From Arthrobacter rhizosphaerae (GTDB lineage Bacteria > Actinomycetota > Actinomycetes > Actinomycetales > Micrococcaceae), in NCBI RefSeq assembly GCF_023062595.1, contig NZ_JALLAN010000004.1, positions 186,001-250,000 on the forward strand: DNA of 64,000 nucleotides, read 5' to 3'. The stretch's first letter is position 1. Each line of letters opens with the position of its first letter. This document shows, piece by piece, positions 25,043-35,292 of this stretch. Below the pieces are notes generated by a model. It was not told the origin of the DNA, ran no database searches, and saw only the letters and a list, made by a program, of their open reading frames with translations. The position numbers and the translations under genes are program-made.

Positions 25043-26283
25043 CGTTCTGCCTCTTCTGTGCTGGCGTCAGCTGCTGCTTCGCGGGCAAGTTCATCAGCGA
25101 GCATTGCCGACTGTTCCCTCAGCTGGGGTGTGGTTTTTGAGAAGACATGGCGGAAGAGTTCCTGCGGATCCACCGGAGCGTCTTGGCCCAATCCTTCCCG
25201 GAGTTGGGCGGCCACCGTCTCGGCCTTCTCGGAGATCCGGGCCTCAGCAGCTTGATCCAACAACCCCCTTTCAGTCAGGTAAACCTGCATCCGCTTCAGC
25301 GGATCCCTGGCAGCCCATTGGGCAACCTCGCTGTCCTGGCGGTAGCGCGTGGCGTCATCGGCGTTGGTATGGGCCTGCATTCTGTAAGTGTGGGCCTCGA
25401 CCAAAAGTGGGCCGGAGCCACCGCGGGCAAGGCTCACTGCCCTGTCCAGCACCGCGAGCAGCGCAACGATGTCGTTGCCGTCCACGCGCTCACCTGCCAT
25501 TCCATAGCCCACAGCCTTGTGAGCCAGAGATGGAGCGACCGACTGGTGGGCCAGAGGCACCGAAATTGCGTACTGGTTGTTCTGGACGAAGAACACCACG
25601 GGAAGGTGGAAGACGGCAGCGAAGTTCAGGGCCTCGTGGAAGTCACCTTCACTCGTGGCTCCGTCACCGCACATTGCCAGCACAACGGTGTCTTCGCCGC
25701 GGAGCTTTGCGGCATGGGCCACCCCGACGGCGTGGAGGAGTTGCGTGGTCAGCGGTGTGCACTGAATGCCTACCTTGTGCTCGGTGGGGTTGTAGCCGCT
25801 GTGCCAGTCGCCCCGGAATATGGTCATGGTCTGGACAGGGTCAACTCCCCTTGCCATCACAGCGACGGAATCGCGGTAGGTGGGAAAGATCCAGTCGCCC
25901 TCTGAAAGACAAAGAGCGGCGGCCACCTGGCAGGCTTCCTGGCCGTGGCTGGAGGGATAAACCGCCATCCGTCCTTGGCGGACCAGGGCCGAGTTCTGGT
26001 CATTGACCCTGCGGCCGACCACCAGTTGCTCGTAGGCGGCGAGCAGCTCTGCGTTACCGGGCAGCGGGTACTCGTGGCCGGGCTGGGTGCCCTGCTCAGT
26101 GTGGTGTATCAAAGCACCGTCCTGGTCCACCATTTGAATCGGATGCCGGGCCGGCAGCATGTAGTCCTCAACTGTGATGCCGAACTTACGTACAGCCTCG
26201 GTAACTGCATCCTCGCCGGTTTGTCCGGGCTGGCTATCTGGCCCTGCCGGCTGCGCGGCGGCGTGGTCTGCGGAGATCGTCAT
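25039..26283 (-). CDS. bkdA1: 2-oxoacid dehydrogenase E1 alpha subunit
   Basis: A 414-residue thiamine-diphosphate-binding alpha subunit. The TPP motif is seen as MCGDGATSEGDFHEALNFA (about residues 193-211) followed by VVFFVQNNQYA (about 218-228). AHTYRMQAHTNADDATRYR is the phosphorylation-loop-like region. The 70-residue N-terminal extension with DYMLPARHPIQMVD is typical of branched-chain E1-alpha in Actinobacteria. It is the first gene of a three-gene operon, divergent from an Lrp/AsnC regulator 160 bases away. Confidence 0.92.
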   Translation of the reverse strand: MTISADHAAAQPAGPDSQPGQTGEDAVTEAVRKFGITVEDYMLPARHPIQMVDQDGALIHHTEQGTQPGHEYPLPGNAELLAAYEQLVVGRRVNDQNSALVRQGRMAVYPSSHGQEACQVAAALCLSEGDWIFPTYRDSVAVMARGVDPVQTMTIFRGDWHSGYNPTEHKVGIQCTPLTTQLLHAVGVAHAAKLRGEDTVVLAMCGDGATSEGDFHEALNFAAVFHLPVVFFVQNNQYAISVPLAHQSVAPSLAHKAVGYGMAGERVDGNDIVALLAVLDRAVSLARGGSGPLLVEAHTYRMQAHTNADDATRYRQDSEVAQWAARDPLKRMQVYLTERGLLDQAAEARISEKAETVAAQLREGLGQDAPVDPQELFRHVFSKTTPQLREQSAMLADELAREAAADASTEEAER

Positions 26284-26326
26284 TGGTCAGTCCTTCTATA
26301 GCCACTATTCATTCCCAGTATCGTCC

Positions 26327-26340
26327 CGAAAGCTGTTTCG
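26327..26340. promoter_or_regulatory. possible operator in the bkd/lrp intergenic region
   Basis: CGAAA-GCTG-TTTCG is a short interrupted inverted repeat in the 160-base divergent gap. It sits where an Lrp-type regulator that controls the bkd operon, and perhaps itself, would bind. It is based on symmetry and position only. Confidence 0.25.
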
Positions 26341-26442
26341 TATCCAGCCCCAGGGTTAATCGTGGAAAAGCGCGGCTGAGTAGCCTACTCTGAAAGACGA
26401 AACGTAAGTGTGAGCTGGATTACGGGCAGGGGTTGTAGACGA

Positions 26443-26907
26443 ATGGCCGAGAGTGGCATCGACCGGGGGGAAGTCCGGCTGGATGATGTGGACCGGAACA
26501 TCATTGCCGAGCTGACCCGCGATGGCAGGATGTCAGTAACGCAAGTGGCGGAGAACGTCCATATTTCCCGGGCACATGCCTACACACGTATTGCGCGGCT
26601 GACCAGCGAAGGCGTGCTGACTAAGTTCACTGCCCTCGTAGATCCCATTAAGGCCGGTCTCAAGTCCTCCGCCTACGTGACCCTCAAAGTCAGCCAACAT
26701 TCCTGGCGTGAGCTCCGCGAACAACTTCGCACCATTCCTGAAATTCATCACATTGCCCTGGTGGGCGGGGATTTCGACGTGATTCTCCTGGTCAGGGCAG
26801 TAGACAACGTGGATTTACGCCGGGTTATCTTCGACCAGTTGCAATCCATGCCCGGTGTGCTCGACACGCAGACATTCCTGGTGTTTGAGGACTTGGATAC
26901 GCGATAA
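26443..26907 (+). CDS. Lrp/AsnC-family transcriptional regulator
   Basis: About 154 residues from ATG 26443; an in-frame GTG at 26410 is the alternative. The N-terminal winged helix has LDDVDRNIIAELTRDGRMS and VTQVAENVHISRAHAYTRIA. The C-terminal RAM ligand-binding domain has SSAYVTLKVSQHSWRELR and IALVGGDFDVILLVRA. Its position, divergent from the branched-chain oxoacid dehydrogenase operon, strongly suggests a BkdR role, sensing branched-chain amino acids or oxoacids. A damaged copy of its first 30 codons lies at 43767-43858. Confidence 0.9.
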   Translation: MAESGIDRGEVRLDDVDRNIIAELTRDGRMSVTQVAENVHISRAHAYTRIARLTSEGVLTKFTALVDPIKAGLKSSAYVTLKVSQHSWRELREQLRTIPEIHHIALVGGDFDVILLVRAVDNVDLRRVIFDQLQSMPGVLDTQTFLVFEDLDTR

Positions 26908-27176
26908 ATTTCGAAGTGCAGACGTCCCGACTTGCACTAACGCGAGCACCCAGCAACCCAGCATCAATCCGAATCGTTCACAAAGATTTTCCTTCTCAGA
27001 CACAAGATGAACATGAAATTGAGGGTGGCTGCCTCTGCTTCATAATAAGTGAGCGGATTTCCGGTGAAATGAACCGACCAGCCCGCCGCCAGCTATGATT
27101 ATCAGGACTGGACGAATAAAGGCGTTTCTGGTGGCGCGCCAATGGCTAGCCCCAGCCACGAAAATAGGGGGATCGT

Positions 27177-28682
27177 TTGGACCTACGCGACTATCTACGC
27201 ATATTCCGCCGCAACTGGGTACTGGTCGTGGCGCTTGCCTTGACTGGGATTTTGGTTGGTGGGGTTGCTTCGGTGCTCATCAAACCCACTTACACCGCAA
27301 GTACACAGTTATTCGTCGCAATTCAGAGTTCTGGAACTGTTACGGAGCTACAGCAGGGGAACACGTTCAGTCAAGCGCGGGTTCAGTCGTATGTTAAGAC
27401 AGTAACCACTCCGGTTGTCCTGGGGCCTGTTATAGAGACATTGGGGCTAAACGACTCAGCTGAACAACTGGCGGACAGAATTGAAGCCAGTACGGATCCG
27501 AATACAGTACTGATAACAATTAAAGCGGCCGACGATTCTCCAGCTAAGGCGGCAGCCATAGCCCAGGCTGTGGGAAATAGCCTAGTCAAGGCCGTTGATG
27601 ACCTCGAACGACCCCAGGCGGGCGGCACGTCGCCTGTAAGGCTATCGATCATTACTCCGGCAGCGGCCCCAAGTGAGCCGTCTGCACCAAACACCAAGAT
27701 AAACTTGGCACTTGGATTACTGATAGGTCTTGGACTCGGTATCTTCTTGGCGATACTAAGAACGACCTTTGACACCCTCATCCGAGCAGAGTCTGACCTG
27801 CGTCAAGTCACTGATGCGCCGCTCCTGGGCCGTATTACATTTGATCCGGATGCCTCCAAAAAGCCGCTACTCACCCAGACGGCCACCCAAAGCCCGCGAG
27901 CCGAATCATTTCGTCAATTGCGGACGAACCTCCAGTTCGCTCATGTTACTGGTGGCCGCAAGAGTGTGCTGGTTACTTCGTCCGTTCCCGGCGAGGGAAA
28001 AAGTACGACTGCTACCAATCTCGCTCTAGCAATTGCTCAAGCAGGGCAAACTGTATGTCTCGTTGACGCCGACCTCCGCCGGCCAATGGTGGACTCGTAT
28101 CTGGGGCTGGAGCGCAGGGCTGGCCTTACCACTGCTCTGATTGGTTCAACAGATATTAACGATCTTCTCCAGCCTTGGGGAGAAGACGATCTCTACGTTC
28201 TTACGTCGGGAGTGATCCCGCCTAATCCAAGCGAACTGCTTGGATCTGACGAAATGAAGTCACTCCTTAGCCGACTCGAATCTGCTTTTGACGTCGTCAT
28301 ATTGGACGCACCTCCGCTCCTCCCTGTGACGGACGCGGCTGTGCTGTCCCAACACGTCGGAGGGGTTGTAGTCGTCGTGGGTGCACAGAAGACAAGCCGT
28401 GCCGAGCTTGAAAAATCCTTGACAGCATTAGGTCTCGTCGGCGGGCACCTGCTCGGAGTGGTACTCAATAGGCTGCCAACCCGAGGCGCGGACGCCTACT
28501 CCTACAGCTACTACAGCTACGGAGCGTCCAGCACAGTAGACAAAGACTTGGGCGCGGCCAGTCCAGCACTTCAATCTATGGACTCGAATGTGCTTGCTGA
28601 ACTAAGCCGCGAACCTGCAACGTTTCCTCGAGAACAAAGTTCCGTATCGACGGCCTTGCGGTCGTCACGGCAAGGAAATTAG
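27177..28682 (+). CDS. second Wzz-BY-kinase fusion (polysaccharide co-polymerase)
   Basis: 501 residues, with the same architecture as the protein at 2305. TTG 27177 follows an AGGGGG site. Wzz helices are at about 14-34 and 178-196. The kinase has SSVPGEGKSTTATNLA (Walker A), VCLVDADLRRPMVD (A-prime) and VVILDAPPLLPVTDA (Walker B). Close to the C-terminus is a real tyrosine cluster, ADAYSYSYYSYG, the usual autophosphorylation site that is nearly absent in the first copy. It is the first gene of the exopolysaccharide locus up to 41750 and should regulate its Wzx/Wzy export. Confidence 0.92.
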   Translation: MDLRDYLRIFRRNWVLVVALALTGILVGGVASVLIKPTYTASTQLFVAIQSSGTVTELQQGNTFSQARVQSYVKTVTTPVVLGPVIETLGLNDSAEQLADRIEASTDPNTVLITIKAADDSPAKAAAIAQAVGNSLVKAVDDLERPQAGGTSPVRLSIITPAAAPSEPSAPNTKINLALGLLIGLGLGIFLAILRTTFDTLIRAESDLRQVTDAPLLGRITFDPDASKKPLLTQTATQSPRAESFRQLRTNLQFAHVTGGRKSVLVTSSVPGEGKSTTATNLALAIAQAGQTVCLVDADLRRPMVDSYLGLERRAGLTTALIGSTDINDLLQPWGEDDLYVLTSGVIPPNPSELLGSDEMKSLLSRLESAFDVVILDAPPLLPVTDAAVLSQHVGGVVVVVGAQKTSRAELEKSLTALGLVGGHLLGVVLNRLPTRGADAYSYSYYSYGASSTVDKDLGAASPALQSMDSNVLAELSREPATFPREQSSVSTALRSSRQGN

Positions 28683-28778
28683 CCGTATGTAGCCTCACTA
28701 CTACTGCTTGGAATGGTCTCATTGGTCCTGGAGATGGTTTGTCTGCAGGACCAACTCAGCAAGAACTTATTGGCATAA

Positions 28779-30056
28779 GTGATGCAAAATCTGCCGGGGG
28801 GCGGTGAAAGATTGAGCAGGAAGAAACTAGCGTCTCAGTTTGCTTGGATTTCGACAGGTCGTTTGCTGGGCGCACTCATTCAAGCCGTCACGATACTCCT
28901 GGTGGCCCGGGACCTCGGTCCTCATAGCTTCGGGGTGTTTTCCGCCGTCTTCGGGGTGGCGATCGTATTCCAAGCTGGTTTCGATCTGGGGATTGCAACC
29001 ATGGTGGTACGTGAGCGGGCCGTAACTCCAACGAGTCCGATTATCTACTCCGCGCTCACCCTGACGGATCGGCTTGCCCTGGCGATAACGCTCATCACAG
29101 GGCTCCCTTTGTTGTTTCTGGCCATCATCATCGATCCTTTCTTCTATAATCTCCTGCCCTTGGCCATCTGGGCGGCATGTGAAAGGCACACCGATACATG
29201 GCTGGCAATTCCTTTAGCAGACGGCGATGCACGCATAAACACCCAAAATTTGGTAACTAGACGCGTCGGAACCGTCCTTCTATATCTAGGTGCGGTCTTC
29301 GCGGGCGTAAACGCCGCACTAGCCTTTTCCGCATCATTGGCAATCACGGCAACTGTATCGCTTATAGTCATCCGAAGGATTGTCATACACCGCATCGATA
29401 CATCGCGTTCGAGAATGACATATAGAGAAGTTGTTAATCGTTCTTGGCCCTACTGGCTAAATTCCCTCGGGACCCAAGCGCGCAATTTGGACACTTTGGT
29501 GGTTTCGGCTGTCGCTGGACCAAGCCAGGCAGGATTCTATGCCGCTACCAGCAGGGCCACGGGCCCGCTGCGAATTCTGTCAACGTCCCTTGCCGCGGTT
29601 CTGCTGCCGGCAAGTGCTGACCGCAACAGAAAAATCGGTAGCTTGATTGGAATTGTTGGCTTCACGGCTCTTTTTTGCTGCTTACTTTATGGCAGCTTGA
29701 TCCTGATTGTTCCGGCTGCTGTCGAGATGTTTCTGGGTGCCGTCTATAAGGGGGCCGTGCTTCCCCTGCAAATAGTTCTGGGCGGACTCGTATTTGCTGC
29801 TATAGCATCACTGTTCACTTCGATGCTTCAGGGTCTGGGTTACCAGCTTTTTGTGGCCAAGACAGCAATAGCAAATACGGCTATTTGTCTTTTGGCGGTC
29901 TGCATAGGTGGATTGGTTGGCGAGGCTGTAGGAGCAGCGTGGGCATTGAGTGCTTCTTTTGCAAGTCAAGCAGCCATCCTTGGATACAAGGTCGCTTTAC
30001 ATACGCGCAGTATGCAGAACGGCCCTGTGCCGGTACTGCTGGAATCATCGGAGTGA
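28779..30056 (+). CDS. wzx: polysaccharide flippase (Wzx, MOP superfamily)
   Basis: 425 residues with about twelve hydrophobic helices. The N-terminus reads LASQFAWISTGRLLGALIQA followed by VARDLGPHSFGVFSAVF, the standard opening of RfbX/Wzx oligosaccharide flippases. It should move lipid-linked repeat units across the membrane for polymerisation. The GTG start overlaps ATG in VM-, so either may be used. It stands between the Wzz/kinase and a pyruvyl transferase, in an ordinary EPS gene order. No polymerase gene lies inside this locus; the candidates are the genes at 3825 and 19187. Confidence 0.88.
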   Translation: MMQNLPGGGERLSRKKLASQFAWISTGRLLGALIQAVTILLVARDLGPHSFGVFSAVFGVAIVFQAGFDLGIATMVVRERAVTPTSPIIYSALTLTDRLALAITLITGLPLLFLAIIIDPFFYNLLPLAIWAACERHTDTWLAIPLADGDARINTQNLVTRRVGTVLLYLGAVFAGVNAALAFSASLAITATVSLIVIRRIVIHRIDTSRSRMTYREVVNRSWPYWLNSLGTQARNLDTLVVSAVAGPSQAGFYAATSRATGPLRILSTSLAAVLLPASADRNRKIGSLIGIVGFTALFCCLLYGSLILIVPAAVEMFLGAVYKGAVLPLQIVLGGLVFAAIASLFTSMLQGLGYQLFVAKTAIANTAICLLAVCIGGLVGEAVGAAWALSASFASQAAILGYKVALHTRSMQNGPVPVLLESSE

Positions 30057-30062
30057 ATTAGA

Positions 30063-31130
30063 TTGGGACGTGGTTTGAAGAGAAGAGTATTTGGCAGCAT
30101 TGCGGCCCAACATGACAACCTTGGTGACATCGCCATTCGACGTGTCTTTTTCCAGAAATATGCCGATGAAGGCCGATCGCTAGTTTTATTGTGTAAAGGA
30201 ATGCCGAAGACATATATCGAGCATTTCAACTTTTCCACGCATGTAACACTTGTCCCAAATTCAATAGCTTTCCAGTTCAAGCTGCTCTGGGAGGCCCTCA
30301 ACCGTCGCGCTGACTTGGTCTATGCTCCTGGCCCTCATAGGCTCGACGACGACCCAAAAGCCGTTGCAAAAACGATTCTTATGCTTGCGAATATTGCGCT
30401 CATCCGGGCCACCGGAGGCGTGATTCAAACTGCCGGGAGGGCACTCCGAGGCAACGGTCGGTTGAGTTGGATGCTAGAACGGCAAATCGTCAGATTATCC
30501 CAATTGTATGTGGTTAGGGACTCGGCTTCGCTAGCGCTGATGAAAAATGGAGTCCTGCACGCGCCCGATTTGGCATTTGGAATGGAGCGTACGGCACGAT
30601 CCTCTAACCAGCCGCGCAAGTTGATTGCACTGTCTTTTCGCAACGATACGAAGATTGATGTGGACACCTTTGAACGGCTAATCCGTAGCTTAAAGTTCCA
30701 CAATTTCAGTCCAGTTTTGGTTAGCCAGGTGAGGCGCGATGACGTCCAACATGAAGAGCTGGCCACAAAGTTCGGTCTGGAGGCGTTTCTCTGGGGCCAG
30801 AAAAGCCATACAGACCAACAGTCAGTTGTAGACAGCGTGTATCGCCGGTCTTTTGCCGTAGTCAGCAATAGGCTGCATGGACTGATTTTTGGAATCATGG
30901 CCGGAGCAATTCCTGTCGAATACCGTATTGGTGCTTCCGACAAGATCAGCTCGACTGTGACTCCGTGGTTCGGCTCCTACCCCATAATCAACGACCAGGA
31001 ATACACTCCTGGCGCTAATACAGAGACCATCCAGTCCCTCATCGAGGGCGTCAAGGACTTTGATCAGCGAGTCGATAGTGCACGCACATCAGTGCGCCAC
31101 ACGCTGACCGCGCTAACGAGAGTCTCATGA
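30063..31130 (+). CDS. polysaccharide pyruvyl transferase family protein
   Basis: 355 residues; TTG 30063 lies 6 bases after the flippase stop. The early GSIAAQHDNLGDIAIRRVFF and the late SNRLHGLIFGIMAGAIPVEY (about residues 265-284) are diagnostic of the polysaccharide pyruvyl transferase (CsaB/WcaK) family. Members add ketal-linked pyruvate to sugars of surface polymers from phosphoenolpyruvate. Pyruvylation gives the polymer negative charge and, in Gram-positive bacteria, can serve as an SLH-domain docking site. It acts in the cytoplasm on lipid-linked intermediates. Confidence 0.85.
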   Translation: MGRGLKRRVFGSIAAQHDNLGDIAIRRVFFQKYADEGRSLVLLCKGMPKTYIEHFNFSTHVTLVPNSIAFQFKLLWEALNRRADLVYAPGPHRLDDDPKAVAKTILMLANIALIRATGGVIQTAGRALRGNGRLSWMLERQIVRLSQLYVVRDSASLALMKNGVLHAPDLAFGMERTARSSNQPRKLIALSFRNDTKIDVDTFERLIRSLKFHNFSPVLVSQVRRDDVQHEELATKFGLEAFLWGQKSHTDQQSVVDSVYRRSFAVVSNRLHGLIFGIMAGAIPVEYRIGASDKISSTVTPWFGSYPIINDQEYTPGANTETIQSLIEGVKDFDQRVDSARTSVRHTLTALTRVS

Positions 31131-31196
31131 AGCGTCTACTGAGCGAGAAACGCTCATGGAAGCGACTCGACCGTTTTTTGAGAGCTAGGAAATCGA

Positions 31197-32321
31197 ATGA
31201 GTAGCTACAGCAGCCGAAGAACCAAAGCCATGTACCTGACGGTCCTTCCCTTCTATCGTGAAAATTGCATACAGTCTTTGTTCTCCGAGTCAGGGGATAC
31301 CGTAGAGATATACGCAGGCCCGCGCCAGTTGACCGCGACTGTAAAAACAGGCATTGATCCAACCCTTTATCAACCATTGCGCGCGTTCTTTCTTTTTGGA
31401 CGTGCAATAATTCTGAGGGACCATTGGCTACGTGCCATTAATGCAGATTCACTCATGCTTGATCTGAATCCTCGCTGCTTGACGGCGTGGGGAATGCTCC
31501 TGGCACGGAAGATTCTAAAACGGCGAACGCTGGTCTGGGGACATCTGTATCCTCGTGCCGGCGCAGGCTCATGGACCGCACGCCTTAGACGCTCAATGCG
31601 GACGCTCGCGGACGGAACTGTGCTGTATGGGTTCGACAGTGTCATTCCTGCCCAAAAGGACCTTCCTAACCAACCGGTTTGGGTTGCCCCCAATGCCCTG
31701 TATCCTGCGGAAGCGCTATATCCTGCACGTGCTGATAACGACGCCAAGGCCATCGTTTATGTGGGCCGCCTAGTAGCGGAGAAGAAAGTCGATCTTCTTA
31801 TCAAGGCGTTCGCCCAAGTTGCGCATCAGCTCGGAGACGTGCGGCTTAGAATCGTCGGTGCTGGAGATGCCCTACCTGAGCTCAAGAAAATGACTGAGCG
31901 ACTTGGCATCCCGGAAAAAGTTGAATTCACAGGGTCAGTGATGGGCGTTGACAAGCTTCGTGAGGTCTATTCCGACGCGTTCTGCTCCGTCTCCCCCGGA
32001 TACGTTGGACTTAGTCTGACCCAGAGCTTGGGCTTTGGCGTGCCGATGCTGGTTGCTGACGACGAACCTCATGCGCCAGAGATCGAGCTGGAGAGATTCG
32101 GCGGTGTAGCACGGTTCAAGGAAGACGATGACATAGCCCTGGCATCGCTGATCCTCTCGGTCTTTGACGGCGAAACGACCTTTCCCACTCCGGAGAAGCT
32201 CGCCGCTCCTATAAAAGCAAACTACTCCGCAGAGTCAATGGCTAGAGGGCTTCTCGAGAGCTTGGATGCGTCTCCTCAAAATCTCGGAAAAGAAGGATGG
32301 CCTGACGATGACCAGCATTAA
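31197..32321 (+). CDS. glycosyltransferase family 4
   Basis: 374 residues with a GT-B fold. The donor-binding half contains VYVGRLVAEKKVDLLIKAF (about residues 184-202), LRIVGAGDALPELKKM, and GLSLTQSLGFGVPMLVAD (about 276-293), the EX7E-like segment of GT4 enzymes with Ser/Thr in place of the first Glu. No membrane helix is seen. It should transfer a sugar from a nucleotide donor to the lipid-linked repeat unit; specificity is unknown. It ends overlapping the acetyltransferase gene. Confidence 0.85.
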   Translation: MSSYSSRRTKAMYLTVLPFYRENCIQSLFSESGDTVEIYAGPRQLTATVKTGIDPTLYQPLRAFFLFGRAIILRDHWLRAINADSLMLDLNPRCLTAWGMLLARKILKRRTLVWGHLYPRAGAGSWTARLRRSMRTLADGTVLYGFDSVIPAQKDLPNQPVWVAPNALYPAEALYPARADNDAKAIVYVGRLVAEKKVDLLIKAFAQVAHQLGDVRLRIVGAGDALPELKKMTERLGIPEKVEFTGSVMGVDKLREVYSDAFCSVSPGYVGLSLTQSLGFGVPMLVADDEPHAPEIELERFGGVARFKEDDDIALASLILSVFDGETTFPTPEKLAAPIKANYSAESMARGLLESLDASPQNLGKEGWPDDDQH

Positions 32322-32874
32322 TACTAGGCGGTCCCGGATCCCGGCCCCGCTGCACTCTGTCACCAGATGGGCCCTGAACAAAGTGGCTACTGGGTCCAAG
32401 GTCCGCGTGGGGCGTGGGCTTCGCGCTGGTCTCGGCAGCAGAATAAGTTCAATACATGGACTTGAAATTGGTGATCACGTTTCCATTGGCCCCGGCTCTC
32501 TAATTGAGGTCGACGGATATATTGGCGATTTTGTTCTGATTGCCAGAAACGTGCAAATAGTCGGACGAATGGATCACGACATCGGAGCGATAGGAGTTCC
32601 TGTGGTCAGAGCCACCTGGGTGGGTGACCGGGACGCGCTGCCAGAAGACGCCGTCCGAATAGAGCGAGATGTGTGGATCGGTGCCGGCGTAATAGTACTG
32701 GGCGGAGTCACCATAGGAGAAGGAAGCATTATTGGCGCAGGATCCCTTGTCTCGAAAGACATACCGCCTTACTCAGTAGCTGTAGGATCTCCTGCTCGAC
32801 GAATCTCCGGAAGGTTTGCCAGTGAGGCTGAATGCATTGAACATTCCAAGGGCCTGGATGTACTCACGGAATAG
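32308..32874 (+). CDS. hexapeptide-repeat acyltransferase
   Basis: About 188 residues from ATG 32308; an ATG at 32266 inside the upstream gene is an alternative. The left-handed beta-helix is shown by hexapeptides such as IGDHVSIGPGSLIEV, DVWIGAGVIVLGGVTIG and GEGSIIGAGSLVSKDI, typical of the WbbJ/LpxA-like O-acetyltransferases. A catalytic His is likely in RMDHD. It would O-acetylate a sugar of the repeat unit using acetyl-CoA. It is co-transcribed with the flanking glycosyltransferases. Confidence 0.85.
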   Translation: MTSINTRRSRIPAPLHSVTRWALNKVATGSKVRVGRGLRAGLGSRISSIHGLEIGDHVSIGPGSLIEVDGYIGDFVLIARNVQIVGRMDHDIGAIGVPVVRATWVGDRDALPEDAVRIERDVWIGAGVIVLGGVTIGEGSIIGAGSLVSKDIPPYSVAVGSPARRISGRFASEAECIEHSKGLDVLTE

Positions 32875-32968
32875 CGCGATGAGAGTTATCCAAAGGTCCG
32901 GCTGCTTTCAAATGATGATTGATGGATTTCCAGTATTTTCTTTCTAATTGTTCGAAGGGTCTCGACCA

Positions 32969-34228
32969 ATGACAAATGAAGTGTTTGAGACAGACCGCAG
33001 TCTCCGGATCACTATCCTGGGAATCAACTACCGGCCGGAGCCAACGGGAAACGCTCCCTATACCGCCAGTCTCGCCGAGGGCCTCGTTGCGGCGGGGCAC
33101 AAGGTCCGGGTGATTACCGGCTACCCTCACTACCCTGAATGGGAGCTGAAGGCCGGATACACCGGCTGGATACGCAGGGAAACCATCAATGGTGTTGAAG
33201 TCATTCGCTTACGACACTACATTCCTCGAAAACCGGGCCAATTAAACCGCTTGTGGATGGAAATCACGTTCGGACTGCGCCTCGCTTTCGCACGGTGGTC
33301 AAAGCCGGACACGGTGCTGGTTATCAGTCCGGCCCTGTTCTCCAGCGCCCTAGCTATTCTGCGAACGAGGTTGCGACCCAACCGGCCAGCGGTCGGTATC
33401 TGGGTGCAGGACATCTATAGCCGCGGTGTTGTTGAAGTGAATGGTAAATCGCGGGCAGGAAGTGCTCTCGCCGCTGCTGAGTCCTACATTCTCAAGTCAG
33501 CCGACGGCGTGGTGGCCATACACGAACGTTTCAGACAGTATTTTGTGAACTCACTGGGCGTATCTTCGAACGATGTCAAGGTCATCAGGAACTGGACACA
33601 TCTGCCTCCCTCTCCCGCTTCTGGATCAGTCGATGTTCGGTCGCGGTTTGGATGGTCCCCCGACGATGTCGTTGTACTTCATGCGGGAAACATGGGCCAG
33701 AAACAAGGGCTGGAGAACGTCCTGGAAGCAGCGCGACTTGCAGACCAGTCCCAAAGCAGGGTTCGCTTCGTGCTGATGGGAGATGGTAACCAGCGACGCC
33801 GACTTGAAGAGTTGGCCAATGGAATCAAGTCCATAGAATTTATGCCCCCACTACCGGGTGATGACTTTATGGACGCCTTGGCCGCGGCAGACATTCTCCT
33901 CGTTAATGAATTACCGGGCGTTAAGGATATGGCAGTACCCAGTAAGTTGACTTCCTATTTCAATGCCGGTGTACCTGTAATCGCGGCAACGGATCCAGAA
34001 AGTGTGACGGCCTCGGAAATTGCCGCCTCTAGCGGAGGAGTCCGCGTCGACGCAGGGGATCCACAAGCCCTTCTCTCTGCTGCCGAGAGTTTGGGCCGGG
34101 ATAAGGTAACCGCCAAAACTCTGGGAACCAGTGGGCTCAAATTTCGGAATGAAACACTTTCGGAAACTGCGGCCATCGGACACTATGATGACTTCATAAA
34201 GAGTTTGGCAATGTCGCGCGGCCGATAG
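32969..34228 (+). CDS. glycosyltransferase family 4, WbuB-like
   Basis: About 419 residues from ATG 32969 (GAAGGG site upstream); the frame itself opens at TTG 32948. The N-terminus [20 protein letters not shown] is the hallmark of WbuB/WcaI-type GT4 enzymes. [20 protein letters not shown] and [19 protein letters not shown] mark the nucleotide-sugar half. WbuB relatives add L-fucosamine or fucose. Since gmd and fcl follow directly, a fucosyltransferase role is a reasonable inference. A short gap of 94 bases before it holds no other feature. Confidence 0.85.
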   Translation: MTNEVFETDRSLRITILGINYRPEPTGNAPYTASLAEGLVAAGHKVRVITGYPHYPEWELKAGYTGWIRRETINGVEVIRLRHYIPRKPGQLNRLWMEITFGLRLAFARWSKPDTVLVISPALFSSALAILRTRLRPNRPAVGIWVQDIYSRGVVEVNGKSRAGSALAAAESYILKSADGVVAIHERFRQYFVNSLGVSSNDVKVIRNWTHLPPSPASGSVDVRSRFGWSPDDVVVLHAGNMGQKQGLENVLEAARLADQSQSRVRFVLMGDGNQRRRLEELANGIKSIEFMPPLPGDDFMDALAAADILLVNELPGVKDMAVPSKLTSYFNAGVPVIAATDPESVTASEIAASSGGVRVDAGDPQALLSAAESLGRDKVTAKTLGTSGLKFRNETLSETAAIGHYDDFIKSLAMSRGR

Positions 34229-34263
34229 GCTGTGCTTTTTTATTTTTCGCATCAGGGGGAAGC

Positions 34264-35292
34264 ATGAAAAAACGCGCGCTCATCACGGGGATCACAGGGC
34301 AGGATGGATCCTATTTAGCAGAGCTTCTGCTTACCAAGGGCTACGAGGTCCATGGACTCATCCGCAGGGCCTCTACATTTAATACCGCCCGAGTGGACCA
34401 TTTATATGTAGATCCCCATGACTCCAGTGCAAAACTCTTCCTGCACTATGGGGACCTCAGCGATGGAGCTCGGCTCGTAACCTTGCTCGCCGAAATCAAG
34501 CCTGATGAGGTATATAACCTTGCTGCTCAGTCGCACGTTCGAGTATCTTTCGACGAGCCTGAGCATACTGCCGACACCACCGGCGTGGGCACAATTCGAC
34601 TGCTCGAAGCCGTGAGAATGTCGGGCATTAAGACGAGGTTCTATCAAGCATCTTCGTCGGAAATGTTTGGAGCCACACCACCGCCCCAGAACGAAGACAC
34701 GCCTTTCTATCCACGATCGCCATATGGCGCTGCCAAGGTCTATAGCTATTGGATCACGAAGAATTATCGCGAGGCGTACGGCATGTACGCAGTCAATGGC
34801 ATACTGTTCAACCACGAATCGCCCCGCCGAGGCGAAACCTTTGTTACTCGGAAAATTACACGCGCGGTTGCTGCTATCAAGGCGGGTAAACAGGATTTGC
34901 TCTTTATGGGAAACCTGGACGCTGTGCGCGACTGGGGATATGCCGCCGAATATGTCGAAGGCATGTGGAGAATGCTCCAGGCAGAGGAACCGGAAGACTT
35001 TGTCCTCGCTACTGGCGGCAGCTACACCGTGCGGGACTTTCTCCAAATAGCCTTTGAGCACGCGGGCTTGGACTGGGAGGAACACGTCCGCTTTGATCCC
35101 CGCTACCTTCGACCTACAGAAGTTGACGCCTTGGTGGGTGACGCGTCCAAAGCCCAGAACAAGTTGGGTTGGAAAGCCTCCGTCCACACCCCTGAATTGG
35201 CCCGGATTATGGTGGACGCAGACATAGAAGCACTCAGGAACGCGGGAAACCAGTGGATCGACCGCGTTGATCTCGAGAGTTGGAAAAACTGA
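34264..35292 (+). CDS. gmd: GDP-mannose 4,6-dehydratase
   Basis: A 342-residue short-chain-dehydrogenase-fold enzyme. [19 protein letters not shown] binds [19 protein letters not shown] is specific for Gmd. Catalytic Ser/Thr is in SSSEMFG, with the Tyr and Lys in [30 protein letters not shown] is the well-conserved nucleotide-sugar segment. It converts GDP-mannose to GDP-4-keto-6-deoxymannose, the first step to GDP-L-fucose. It has a good GGGGGAA site and overlaps the next gene (TGATG). Confidence 0.95.
   Translation: MKKRALITGITGQDGSYLAELLLTKGYEVHGLIRRASTFNTARVDHLYVDPHDSSAKLFLHYGDLSDGARLVTLLAEIKPDEVYNLAAQSHVRVSFDEPEHTADTTGVGTIRLLEAVRMSGIKTRFYQASSSEMFGATPPPQNEDTPFYPRSPYGAAKVYSYWITKNYREAYGMYAVNGILFNHESPRRGETFVTRKITRAVAAIKAGKQDLLFMGNLDAVRDWGYAAEYVEGMWRMLQAEEPEDFVLATGGSYTVRDFLQIAFEHAGLDWEEHVRFDPRYLRPTEVDALVGDASKAQNKLGWKASVHTPELARIMVDADIEALRNAGNQWIDRVDLESWKN

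Noticed and set aside
24717..26006. Plus-strand open frame (429 codons) across the E1 genes
   Set aside because: Arg/Ser/Gly-rich shadow of two strongly conserved E1 genes.
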